Positions 1 through 6,233 are shown, counted from the stretch's first letter. The stretch: DNA of 10,870 nucleotides from Halieaceae bacterium (GCA_009886815.1 QXYP01000306.1:1-10870), one strand, 5' to 3'. Numbers and translations: made by a program. Notes: generated by a model from the letters alone, not told the origin.

Positions 1-1814
1 TGTATGGGGCCTGGTCTGACGATCGCTATCTCAATGACAAGATCATAAAAACAAGCAGGTTTAAGGCGTGGCAGCATCGACATCTGGGCCCGAGATTCAA
101 TCTGAAATACCCCCAGAGAATCAGCCGACTGAAGCATTTTGTAGGTTGCTTGGTCTTCCCGAGGAATATCCTGAATGCGCCTAATCTGAGGGTTTTCCCG
201 GTGCACTAACGCGAGAGTTTTACGGATCGCCGACAACATACCTAAGGCAAGTACATCGACTTTTAGCAACCCCAGAGCTTCGATATCTTCCTTATCCCAC
301 TGAATAACCGTTCTGTCATCCATGCTGGCATTTTCTACCGGAACCATATTAGAGATAGGTCCGCGGCTAATGACAAAGCCGCCAACGTGCTGGGAGAGAT
401 GGCGTGGAAAGCCAAGTATCTCTTGTACCAGCTCAAGGAAGATTTGTGCTTGTTTGCCGGGCATTCCCATGCCCTGCTGTTCGAAACGTTGCTTGAGTTC
501 GCCCTCTCGGTTCCACCACGCTAGGGATTTAGCGAGATCTTCTACCAAGGTGGCATCGAGCCCTAGGGCTTTACCAACGTCACGAACTGCACTTCTAGAC
601 CGATAAGTGATGACGGTTGCGGCTAAAGCGGCTCGTCTGCGCGTATATTTTCGATAGATATATTGAATAACTTCTTCGCGGCGTTCATGTTCGAAATCCA
701 CGTCAATATCCGGGGGCTCATCGCGTTCGCGAGATATGAAGCGCTCAAACAACAGGTTGACTTGCTCGGGATTCACTTCGGTAATGTGCAAGCAGTAGCA
801 AACAACAGAATTGGCAGCTGAGCCTCGGCCTTGGCACAAAATCTGTCTTTCCCGAGCAAATTGAACAAGGTCGTATACGGTCAAAAAATAGTATTCGTAG
901 TCGAGTTCAGAAATGAGTATTAACTCGTGCTGTATGCGATTCTGAATGGTACTGGGTACGCCGTTAGGCCAGCGTTGCGCAGCACCTAAGGCAACTTGTT
1001 CCCGCAGATAGGTATTGGCATCTTGGCCAGTGGGGATAACTTCTTCTGGGTACTCATAGCGGAGTTCGTCAAGGCTGAATTGACATTGTTGACTGATGCG
1101 TAAGGTTTCGCTGATCAGCGATGGTGGATAAAGGGGAAGTAATTTATCGAGAGTGCGCAAGTGCTGCTGGCTATTAGCCAGCCTACGCAGGCCCAGCTTA
1201 CTCACTGTGGTGTTGTGGTGCAGGGCGGTCAGCACATCATGTAGGCGTTTTCGTGATGCGCTGTGCATTCGAACATCACCACAGGCGACCAACGGTAGGT
1301 TCAACTTTTGTGCTAAATCCCAGCGCTGGCGAAAGCTTCGTATCTCGTCATTACCTAGCAGGCGACTACAGCCAACCCATATTCGACCGTTACACAGTCG
1401 TGCCAGTTGCTGGCCTGTACCCATTTCATAGTCAGAGTTGCCAGGTAGCCAGATAATGAGGCAGCGTTTTAAGTGAAAGATGACGTCGCGTAGACGAGTC
1501 GTGTATTCCCCTTTTGGGCTGCGACGCCTTGAGCGACTGATGAGGCCTGATAACTCGGCATAGGCCTCTCGGCTGGGTGCAAGTGCAATAAGCCGAATGC
1601 CTTCCACCAAATTAAACTCACTGCCAATAATAAGTTTTATGCCGCAGCGCTTTGCCGCGACATGGGCCTTTACTACACCGGCAAGGGAGCATTCATCAGT
1701 AATGGCCAGTGCGGAGTAGCCGCAGGCAGCGGCACGCTCCACTAATTCTTCAGGGTGGGAGGCTCCGAGTAGGAAACTGTAGTTGCTAAGGCAGTGGAGT
1801 TCGGCGTAAGGCAT
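1..1814 (-). CDS. dnaE2: DnaE2/ImuC error-prone DNA polymerase III alpha-type subunit, N-terminal 604 residues (C-terminus outside window)
   Basis: This is the catalytic polymerase of the SOS mutasome, a C-family polymerase that copies past lesions at the cost of mutations. The visible part starts with a PHP domain opening MPYAELHCLSNYSF, followed at about residues 15-45 by the DnaE2-typical GASHPEELVERAAACGYSAL. The palm motif PDIDVDFEHERREEV places two catalytic aspartates at D371 and D373. K518-V-D-V marks the third carboxylate at D520. The reading frame is open to the window edge and ends in IVRPGPI, a conserved DnaE2 stretch. Family members are about 1,020-1,070 residues, so roughly 40% is missing only because the window ends. 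The ATG at 1814 is the only sensible start: no in-frame ATG lies just upstream and the N-terminus matches the family. There is no Shine-Dalgarno; a LexA operator lies 7 nt upstream. imuB and imuA lie upstream on the same strand but in separate units. The identity is secure. Confidence 0.96.
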   Translation of the reverse strand, partial: MPYAELHCLSNYSFLLGASHPEELVERAAACGYSALAITDECSLAGVVKAHVAAKRCGIKLIIGSEFNLVEGIRLIALAPSREAYAELSGLISRSRRRSPKGEYTTRLRDVIFHLKRCLIIWLPGNSDYEMGTGQQLARLCNGRIWVGCSRLLGNDEIRSFRQRWDLAQKLNLPLVACGDVRMHSASRKRLHDVLTALHHNTTVSKLGLRRLANSQQHLRTLDKLLPLYPPSLISETLRISQQCQFSLDELRYEYPEEVIPTGQDANTYLREQVALGAAQRWPNGVPSTIQNRIQHELILISELDYEYYFLTVYDLVQFARERQILCQGRGSAANSVVCYCLHITEVNPEQVNLLFERFISRERDEPPDIDVDFEHERREEVIQYIYRKYTRRRAALAATVITYRSRSAVRDVGKALGLDATLVEDLAKSLAWWNREGELKQRFEQQGMGMPGKQAQIFLELVQEILGFPRHLSQHVGGFVISRGPISNMVPVENASMDDRTVIQWDKEDIEALGLLKVDVLALGMLSAIRKTLALVHRENPQIRRIQDIPREDQATYKMLQSADSLGVFQIESRAQMSMLPRLKPACFYDLVIEIAIVRPGPI

Positions 1815-1820
1815 GCAGTC

Positions 1821-1826
1821 ATTATA
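1821..1826 (-). promoter_or_regulatory. Predicted -10 element of dnaE2 (TATAAT)
   Basis: On the minus strand this reads TATAAT, a perfect sigma70 -10 hexamer. It directly abuts the LexA core and is followed by GACTGC and then the dnaE2 ATG at 1814. The usual distance from the -10 to the transcription start would put +1 at or within a base or two of the A of the ATG, predicting a leaderless mRNA. No convincing -35 is seen; TTCATT at 1846-1851 with a 19-bp spacer is weak. Confidence 0.65.
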
Positions 1827-1848
1827 CTGTATATTTATACAGTATAAT
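1821..1848. promoter_or_regulatory. LexA operator (SOS box) of dnaE2
   Basis: This is a 13-bp perfect inverted repeat around a central TT. The core is CTGT-N8-ACAG at 1827-1842. Positions 1825-1844 (TACTGTATATTTATACAGTA) match the E. coli LexA consensus TACTGTATATATATACAGTA at 19 of 20 bases. It lies 7 nt upstream of the dnaE2 ATG. LexA bound here would cover the adjoining -10 hexamer and block transcription until RecA-stimulated LexA self-cleavage. Confidence 0.95.
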
Positions 1849-1993
1849 GAATGGGTATTTGGATTTAATGTATTAATGGTGCAGGGTGATAACGGCTGCA
1901 CATTTTTAACTATCTTTGAAGGCGGGTGGCTGTTTTATGTCATCAAGAGCGCCATAGATGATTGTTGGCTGGCACACCTTCCTTCACAAATGG

Positions 1994-2043
1994 TGTAACG
2001 GTTACAGTGCACACTGATGGCTGTGCAGCGGTTTTTCACAGCC
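1994..2043. promoter_or_regulatory. Two dyads upstream of the lipocalin gene: possible operator and leader hairpin
   Basis: TGTAAC-G-GTTACA at 1994-2006 is a perfect 6-bp dyad of operator size. GGCTGTG (2019-2025) and CACAGCC (2037-2043) form a perfect 7-bp inverted repeat with an 11-nt loop, which could be a stem-loop in the lipocalin leader. Both lie within 80 nt upstream of the chosen ATG at 2074. I recognise neither as a binding site of a named regulator. No clear promoter could be assigned in the 1849-2073 spacer apart from a forward-facing TATAAT at 1843-1848. Confidence 0.35.
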
Positions 2044-2073
2044 TTGAAAATAACGATTTCACAGGGTAGTACT

Positions 2074-2604
2074 ATGATGTTGAGCACAACCACATTTAAA
2101 TACCTGAGTTTTAGTTTACTCATTTTGACTGCGTTGTCTGCTTGTACCGGTATGCCGGATGGCGTTGAGCCGGTGACGGGTTTCGACAAATCTCGCTATC
2201 TGGGAACTTGGCATGAAATTGCCCGTCTCGATCACAGTTTTGAGCGAGATTTGGTTGATGTGACGGCGGAATATTCCTTACGTGACGATGGCGCAGTTCG
2301 TGTTATCAATAGTGGAACTGACTCGACAACAGGCGAGCGCAAAGTCGCCGAGGGCCATGCCAAGTTTGTGGGTGATGACGGGACAGCGCATCTTAAAGTG
2401 TCATTCTTTGGGCCGTTTTACGGTAGTTACATCGTCTTTGAATTAGACCCTGACTATCGGTATGCCTTTGTGGCGGGTTACAACACAAATTACTTGTGGC
2501 TATTAGCTCGGGAGACAAATATCAGCGAGGACATTCGCAAGCGATTTACTGATCGGGCCGGAGATTTGGGGTTTGCGGTAGATGACTTGGTCTGGTTGCA
2601 CTGA
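2074..2604 (+). CDS. blc: Blc-type outer-membrane lipocalin (lipoprotein)
   Basis: This is a bacterial lipocalin of 176 residues, a lipid-binding beta-barrel thought to act in membrane-lipid maintenance under stress. Residues 1-23 form a lipoprotein signal with hydrophobic core YLSFSLLILTA and lipobox L-S-A-C (C24). The residue after the cysteine is Thr rather than Asp, so outer-membrane sorting is expected. The first lipocalin signature, RYLGTWHEIARLDHSFER at 41-58, closely resembles E. coli Blc. GYNTNYLWLLAR (135-146) is the second conserved strand, and the protein ends in DDLVWLH, as in Blc. I chose the tandem ATGs at 2074/2077 because the longer in-frame version from 2017 would put about 19 non-signal residues before the hydrophobic segment. 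The Shine-Dalgarno is weak (CAGGG, 2062-2066). The gene sits alone on the plus strand between dnaE2 (divergent) and imuB (convergent), splitting the mutasome genes. Confidence 0.93.
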   Translation: MMLSTTTFKYLSFSLLILTALSACTGMPDGVEPVTGFDKSRYLGTWHEIARLDHSFERDLVDVTAEYSLRDDGAVRVINSGTDSTTGERKVAEGHAKFVGDDGTAHLKVSFFGPFYGSYIVFELDPDYRYAFVAGYNTNYLWLLARETNISEDIRKRFTDRAGDLGFAVDDLVWLH

Positions 2605-2824
2605 CAGCATGCGCTACAGCGGAGTCTGGTTTTTTGTATGGGAAACGGTGCGTAATGCGGTAGGCCGAAGATAGAAAGTGTTCAGTTAATGATTGAGACT
2701 TGGGTTCCCCTTGCTAAGGTATGAGCTCTTTAAACTGATGCAGGCCCACCAACGATAATGGCTAGCCCAGCTAACTAACTCTAAGAGGCTCTGAGAGTAT
2801 TGTGGGTGACGACGGTTGCGGTAC

Positions 2825-4264
2825 TTATGGCAGTATTCCTTGTACGTACCACTGCTTGCTATAGCGGTCTTCGAAAATCCAGATAGGTTGCCCTGCTTGG
2901 GTTTGGGCAATGTAATAGTCCCGGCTGGCGGGCTTTTGCCACCAGTTATCCTCAAGGCGCTCAGGTCCTAGCAATAGCGTTAATACACCGTTCCAATGCA
3001 ATACATCGTCTTTAAGTCGTATGGGGTGGGGCTCATCAAATAGCCAGAAGGGTCTTTGTGCCAGTCCCGTTAAGAACGGCGGCAGCGATGCGACATCTTG
3101 ACTTAAGTGCTGACTGTGTTCAGGTAAATGTGCCTCGCGTAGAGCAATTTGGTTAATGGCTTGTAGCCCTAGACGTGATCTGAGGCGGTCAACCAGGTTA
3201 TGCAGGGGTTCACGGTTGTGGGCTTCGCCAAACAAGTCGGCAACAACGTCGTGTTGAGCTTGTAATTGGTGAACATGGAGTGCCAATCCCTCTATGTCGG
3301 TACCCAGTGCATGCTGCTCTAGGCTCAGTCGTGACAGCTCAAACCAGACCTCGGAATTACTGTGTGCTTCACTGCTACGCACGTCAAAAAGATCGTTATT
3401 GCCACGCATCCGTAGCATCTGCCATTCAATATGGGTTGCCTGATGCTGTGTTGCACGGCAAAAGCGCGTTAAAGCCTGCAACAATTGCTGCATGGCGGGG
3501 TGTAGCTCGATCTGGTTGCGAATTTCAAAGCCGAACCATAGGCAATCATAAAACCGGGGGGGCGGATGAAAGTCTTGGGTAACGGTGTCCGAAGTCGCCG
3601 TGACATCGCTCAGCCATTTTTGAAACCCCTGACCACAGCGGCGTCCCAATGCGCTTGCGGGCATGTTGAGTATTTCTCCCAGTGTTTGAATTCCGGCTTT
3701 TTCAAGACGGGTAATGGCGCTAAAAAATTGATCTGCTTGAGCGTTGCGCAGTAAATGCAGGGGAATCTCATCGAGCCTTTGTCGTAGGCTTTGCTCTGAT
3801 GCGTATAAAAAATTCTGGTCCCAGTGGCTGAGTAGCCAGGCTGCACAGCGATTGGGGGCTAAGCCTGATCGCACTGTAAAGCCCCGCTGTTCGAGGTCAC
3901 TTTGGATGTTGTTGACGAGTTCTTTAAGACCGCCATGCAGTTTTAAGCATCGACCCACTTCAAGTTGCAGTCCCTCATTTTGCCAGCGTTCCAGCGTTGG
4001 TGTGATGCTATAAGCCCAGCATTCTAAACGTTCCAGTGCACGTGCCTCTTGGCTTAGGTCACGTTCAATGAGTTGCAGATGAGGTGTTTCGACGAGGGCG
4101 CGAACGGTGGCGGTACTTTGCCCGGGTTTAAGGCCTGCCGACTGTGCTTCGTCGTTAACGGCAATCACGCGCTGTCGCTCTATGACAACGGCAGGGTGAT
4201 CCTGTTGTAGTGGTTGACACTCAAGGGGGAGCCGGGGAAACCGAAGGTAGAGCCAAAGAGACAT
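2825..4264 (-). CDS. imuB: ImuB, catalytically inactive Y-family polymerase homologue (mutasome scaffold)
   Basis: ImuB (479 residues) recruits DnaE2 and ImuA to the beta sliding clamp during SOS translesion synthesis. The start MSLWLYLRFPRLPLE aligns with other ImuB N-termini. Where active Y-family polymerases have a metal-binding Asp near the N-terminus there is only LYLRFP, and the SxDE motif is replaced by AYSITPTLE (84-92). The enzyme should therefore be non-catalytic, as is known for ImuB. Helix-hairpin-like LEKAGIQTLGEILNMP (187-202) and a little-finger-like region follow. VADLFG (341-346) is a plausible degenerate beta-clamp-binding motif, since the known motif resembles QLxLF. The C-terminus (SRDYYIAQ, 447-454; IWIFEDRYSKQWYVQGILP, 461-479) is typical of the family. 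The ATG at 4264 has no Shine-Dalgarno, and its own perfect LexA box begins 9 nt upstream. It is tail-to-tail with the lipocalin gene across 220 bp. Confidence 0.95.
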   Translation of the reverse strand: MSLWLYLRFPRLPLECQPLQQDHPAVVIERQRVIAVNDEAQSAGLKPGQSTATVRALVETPHLQLIERDLSQEARALERLECWAYSITPTLERWQNEGLQLEVGRCLKLHGGLKELVNNIQSDLEQRGFTVRSGLAPNRCAAWLLSHWDQNFLYASEQSLRQRLDEIPLHLLRNAQADQFFSAITRLEKAGIQTLGEILNMPASALGRRCGQGFQKWLSDVTATSDTVTQDFHPPPRFYDCLWFGFEIRNQIELHPAMQQLLQALTRFCRATQHQATHIEWQMLRMRGNNDLFDVRSSEAHSNSEVWFELSRLSLEQHALGTDIEGLALHVHQLQAQHDVVADLFGEAHNREPLHNLVDRLRSRLGLQAINQIALREAHLPEHSQHLSQDVASLPPFLTGLAQRPFWLFDEPHPIRLKDDVLHWNGVLTLLLGPERLEDNWWQKPASRDYYIAQTQAGQPIWIFEDRYSKQWYVQGILP

Positions 4265-4270
4265 AGTTTA

Positions 4271-4276
4271 ATAATA
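4271..4276 (-). promoter_or_regulatory. Predicted -10 element of imuB (TATTAT)
   Basis: On the minus strand this reads TATTAT, matching the sigma70 -10 at 5 of 6 bases. It directly abuts the LexA core and is followed by TAAACT and the imuB ATG at 4264. The spacing is identical to that at dnaE2, so the transcription start should again fall at or next to the ATG. A weak -35 (TTACCA, 4296-4301) lies at a 19-bp spacer. Confidence 0.6.
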
Positions 4277-4296
4277 CTGTATATATATACAGTATT
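4273..4296. promoter_or_regulatory. LexA operator (SOS box) of imuB, perfect consensus
   Basis: This is a 24-bp perfect palindrome. Positions 4275-4294 read TACTGTATATATATACAGTA, identical to the E. coli LexA consensus over all 20 bases. The CTGT-N8-ACAG core is at 4277-4292. It overlaps the predicted -10 of imuB and ends 9 nt from the start codon. Of the three boxes in the window this should bind LexA most tightly. Confidence 0.97.
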
Positions 4297-4622
4297 GGTA
4301 ATTCTTTTTAATCGACCTCAGAACACCTTCTTTATTGAAGTTGTTGTTGTCTTAAGGCTTGTTATGAGTCGCTCACGACAACTGGAGGTGCCATGGGGTA
4401 CCGTAATGTGGCCGGATAGATTTTGAGTAAATCAGAGTCTTTAATGAGACAGCCTGAAATTTGGGGCGAGGCTTTTTTTGGGGTGTGTCTTTATTATTTT
4501 GCCACGCTTTTAAAGTGGCGCCATCTTGACGTTGTGATGAGCAATAAAAAAATCGCAGCTTTCCCGAAACCGGCGTATGACACAGTTTTTTAGAGAAACG
4601 TTCCTTTAAATTCTAGTTAGAT
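4297..4622. other. 326-bp gap between imuB operator and DUF2788 gene; no gene recognised
   Basis: No convincing coding region is seen on either strand. On the plus strand a 20-codon reading frame (MSRSRQLEVPWG...) ends at 4426, and it overlaps an 8-codon one behind GGAG; neither resembles a known protein. GCCAC (4501-4505) and GTGGC (4515-4519) could pair as a small stem. On the minus strand, downstream of the DUF2788 stop, a T-rich tract lies near 4546-4552 without a strong preceding hairpin, so osmC-DUF2788 transcription may run on towards imuB. Confidence 0.4.
4451..4479 (+). terminator. Weak terminator-like stem and T-run
   Basis: AGCCT (4451-4455) can pair with AGGCT (4469-4473), followed by an uninterrupted T-run through 4479. 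The 5-bp stem and 13-nt loop are marginal for intrinsic termination. No plus-strand gene precedes it, so it would matter only if a transcript starts near the imuB operator. Confidence 0.2.
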
Positions 4623-4835
4623 CTAAAGACCACCCCCTTCCATTAAATACTGGATAACACCTTTAATGGCAAAGCCCAGCAAGCCCATAGCGAGGGCAAT
4701 AAATAAAATAAAGGTGCCGTAACGCCCGGCATTGTTACGACGGGCAAGGTCCCAAACAATAAAAACCATAAGGGCCATGAGTGCCGTTATACCTAGGGTA
4801 ACCCCCCACTCGCTAAGCCAAGTGTCCAATGACAT
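4623..4835 (-). CDS. DUF2788 family small membrane protein
   Basis: This 70-residue protein matches the DUF2788 pattern known from gammaproteobacteria, whose function is unknown. It has two predicted membrane helices, at about residues 11-30 (GVTLGITALMALMVFIVWDL) and 41-63. They are joined by a short basic loop ARRNNAGRYG (31-40), and the second helix ends in the family-typical GFAIKGVIQ. The length is normal for the family. Its ATG overlaps the osmC stop by one base (TAATG) and it has no Shine-Dalgarno of its own, so translation is probably coupled to osmC. The positive loop suggests that both termini face the periplasm if the positive-inside rule holds. Nothing in the sequence gives a function beyond membrane location and linkage to the OsmC-type protein. 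Confidence 0.85.
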   Translation of the reverse strand: MSLDTWLSEWGVTLGITALMALMVFIVWDLARRNNAGRYGTFILFIALAMGLLGFAIKGVIQYLMEGGGL

Positions 4836-5272
4836 TAGGCGAACTGAATATCGCTGGTCATAGATACGGTTGCGCTTAATGAATTGGTAATTAAGCAGCT
4901 GTCTTCAGCCTTTTCGAGAATACGTTGTACGCGCTCTGTGCTGATATCGCCTTGTGGCGTTACGGTGACATGCAGCTGAATCTCCGTAAATTTGGGTTCG
5001 CGATCGATACGATCAAGAGTTCCCGTAGCCTGGCATTGGATTTGATTCCATTGCACTCTGGACCCTTGCGCAATTGCACGAAACGTTAAAATAAAGCAGT
5101 CGGCTACTGCGGCCATGAATAGTGATTCAGGGCTCCATTGATCACCCGGGCCGCCAAACTCCGAGGGTGCATTTGTGGTGATATCAGGCAGGCCCGAGGC
5201 AGCAACCGTAATGTGGCTATTAGTTTCTTTACCGCTCGCAGTGACGGTATAACGGTGAGGAAAAGGTTCCAT
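4835..5272 (-). CDS. OsmC/Ohr-superfamily thiol protein
   Basis: This is a 145-residue cytoplasmic protein of the OsmC superfamily, whose characterised members reduce organic hydroperoxides with a cysteine pair. The two family cysteines are present: C59 in SPESLFMAAVADCF (47-60) at the start of the central helix, and C126 in EDSCLIT. The length and spacing are normal. An extra C80 is present. The sequence fits the general OsmC branch better than I can assign it to Ohr or OsmC proper, so the substrate is left open. The ATG at 5272 has a good Shine-Dalgarno (AGAGG, 7 nt spacing). It lies 95 bp downstream of the imuA stop on the same strand with no evident terminator, so it could be cotranscribed with imuA and hence partly SOS-induced. 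It overlaps the DUF2788 gene by one base. Confidence 0.88.
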   Translation of the reverse strand: MEPFPHRYTVTASGKETNSHITVAASGLPDITTNAPSEFGGPGDQWSPESLFMAAVADCFILTFRAIAQGSRVQWNQIQCQATGTLDRIDREPKFTEIQLHVTVTPQGDISTERVQRILEKAEDSCLITNSLSATVSMTSDIQFA

Positions 5273-5367
5273 GAAATGGCCTCTATAGGGGCTGTCGGCA
5301 GGACAAATAAACTAGTGTAGCTTGCCTGTTCATGCAACGTCATTTGAGCATTTTTGACCGCCCCATT

Positions 5368-6111
5368 TTAAGCAACTGGTGTCAGTATTTGTCCGGTATG
5401 GGTCCGACGCATTTTTCCTGTGGGAATCTCCCAGGGTTGTGGTGTGTTGATGATATCCTCTTCGTCGGGCAGTCTGATATTACTTGCCGGTCTTCCACCA
5501 CGTTGCTTCAGGATGTCAACGGTGTGATAGCGATTGACCGTTAGGCGCAAACTAAAGGGTGTATGTTGTTCGGTGGCTTGATGAGCCCGAAATAGAACGA
5601 CAAGGGTGTCGTTTTCAGTGGCAGCTAACTGCAGTTTTCGCAATTCAGCATAACGGTAATCACTGGCCCCTAGCCAACTGAAAACTACACTACAAGTGGT
5701 GCTGCGAATGGCTTGTTCGGTGGCCCATAGTCGCTCTTCACGGTCTTTGGGGTGCACCATTAGGATTTGCTCCGTAGCAATACCTCGGGCAGCGAGTAGC
5801 GGGGCGTAAGGTGCATGGGGTGGCGCAATAAAAGCCTGCCACCGGTGTTGGTCGCTGAGAGCTGCCATGGTGGGTAGAAACAGGCCCATAGAGTCGGTAC
5901 CGCTGTCCTTACTAAGGACTTCAACACCACCGCGTAGCGGCCAGCCAGACATGGCTATTTCAGCGTCGAGTGCTGCAAACCCGGTGGGCAGTGTATCGAC
6001 ACCGTGCAGGTCACTGTTGGCAGATGTACGCATTGCGAATACATTTTCGCCAGTATTCATACCGCGCCAGGTATCAGGACGATTGATGATGTGTTCAAGT
6101 GGGTCAGACAT
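5368..6111 (-). CDS. imuA: ImuA, RecA-like accessory protein of the translesion mutasome
   Basis: ImuA (247 residues) is the RecA/SulA-like partner of ImuB and DnaE2. Family landmarks are LPTGFAALDAEI (41-52), SGWPLRGGVEVL (55-66), a C-S-V-V-F-S-W-L strand followed by YRYAELRKLQLAA (140-164), VLFRA (172-176) and the KQRGG box (202-206). The region equivalent to the RecA P-loop reads SKDSGTDSMGL and lacks the GxxxxGK[ST] Walker A motif, so ATP binding by that motif is not expected. The first 40 residues are poorly conserved. The ATG at 6111 has a strong Shine-Dalgarno (AGAGGAG, 6118-6124, 6 nt gap), unlike imuB and dnaE2. A LexA box and a 5' leader hairpin lie upstream. imuB is more than 1 kb downstream, beyond osmC-DUF2788, whereas the textbook arrangement is imuA-imuB-dnaE2 in one operon. 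Confidence 0.92.
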   Translation of the reverse strand: MSDPLEHIINRPDTWRGMNTGENVFAMRTSANSDLHGVDTLPTGFAALDAEIAMSGWPLRGGVEVLSKDSGTDSMGLFLPTMAALSDQHRWQAFIAPPHAPYAPLLAARGIATEQILMVHPKDREERLWATEQAIRSTTCSVVFSWLGASDYRYAELRKLQLAATENDTLVVLFRAHQATEQHTPFSLRLTVNRYHTVDILKQRGGRPASNIRLPDEEDIINTPQPWEIPTGKMRRTHTGQILTPVA

Positions 6112-6134
6112 GTTGTACTCCTCTGCGGCTAGGA

Positions 6135-6165
6135 ACGTACAGCTGACTTGCCAAGAGCTGTACGT
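6135..6165 (-). promoter_or_regulatory. Stem-loop in the predicted imuA 5' leader
   Basis: ACGTACAGCT (6135-6144) and AGCTGTACGT (6156-6165) form a perfect 10-bp inverted repeat with an 11-nt spacer. In the minus-strand RNA the spacer CTTGGCAAGTC adds an inner CTT/AAG stem with a GGC loop. It sits just after the predicted imuA transcription start (about 6169) and ends 10 nt before the Shine-Dalgarno. It could protect the RNA 5' end or affect translation. It also contains ACAG and CTGT half-sites in the outward order, so a DNA-binding role cannot be excluded. Confidence 0.5.
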
Positions 6166-6175
6166 ACTGCTGTAT

Positions 6176-6181
6176 AAGATA
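6176..6181 (-). promoter_or_regulatory. Predicted -10 element of imuA (TATCTT)
   Basis: On the minus strand this reads TATCTT, 4 of 6 matches to TATAAT. It abuts the LexA core at exactly the position held by TATAAT and TATTAT at dnaE2 and imuB. The predicted start near 6169 gives a leader of about 58 nt. The hexamer alone is weak; the positional agreement with the other two promoters is the main support. Confidence 0.45.
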
Positions 6182-6199
6182 CTGTATAAATGAACAGTA
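6180..6199. promoter_or_regulatory. LexA operator (SOS box) in the imuA / MFS spacer
   Basis: TACTGTATAAATGAACAGTA matches the E. coli LexA consensus at 17 of 20 bases, with the CTGT-N8-ACAG core at 6182-6197. It is 69 nt upstream of the imuA ATG and 35 nt upstream of the divergent MFS start, so it could act on both. A second CTGTATAA copy (6170-6177) lies 12 bp away but lacks a matching ACAG arm. Confidence 0.88.
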
Positions 6200-6233
6200 G
6201 TCTGCTAGGCCCACAAAATCAAGGGGAGGTTGT

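Noticed and set aside
322..1456. Plus-strand open frames of 67-94 codons across the dnaE2 region
   Set aside because: They are antisense shadows of dnaE2, whose minus-strand frame carries unmistakable PHP and catalytic motifs across the whole stretch.
2017..2073. Longer lipocalin N-terminus from the ATG at 2017
   Set aside because: It would place about 19 residues before an otherwise normal lipoprotein signal, and the frame crosses the hairpin at 2019-2043. The tandem ATG at 2074 gives a standard signal peptide.
2605..2824. Convergent spacer searched for a bidirectional terminator or remnant gene
   Set aside because: Only very short repeats are visible (CTCT/AGAG pairs, GGCTAGCC). CGC-TACA-GCG is too short and too far from the following T-run to call a terminator.
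4214..4426. Possible small plus-strand gene (70 codons) running out of the imuB start region
   Set aside because: It overlaps the imuB start and LexA operator, has no recognisable domain, and its only Shine-Dalgarno-like site lies inside near the end. Its last 20 codons look slightly protein-like but match nothing I know.
6158..6173. A second LexA box from the extra CTGT motifs upstream of imuA
   Set aside because: The CTGT copies at 6158 and 6170 have no ACAG at the required N8 distance; they are direct repeats, not operator dyads.
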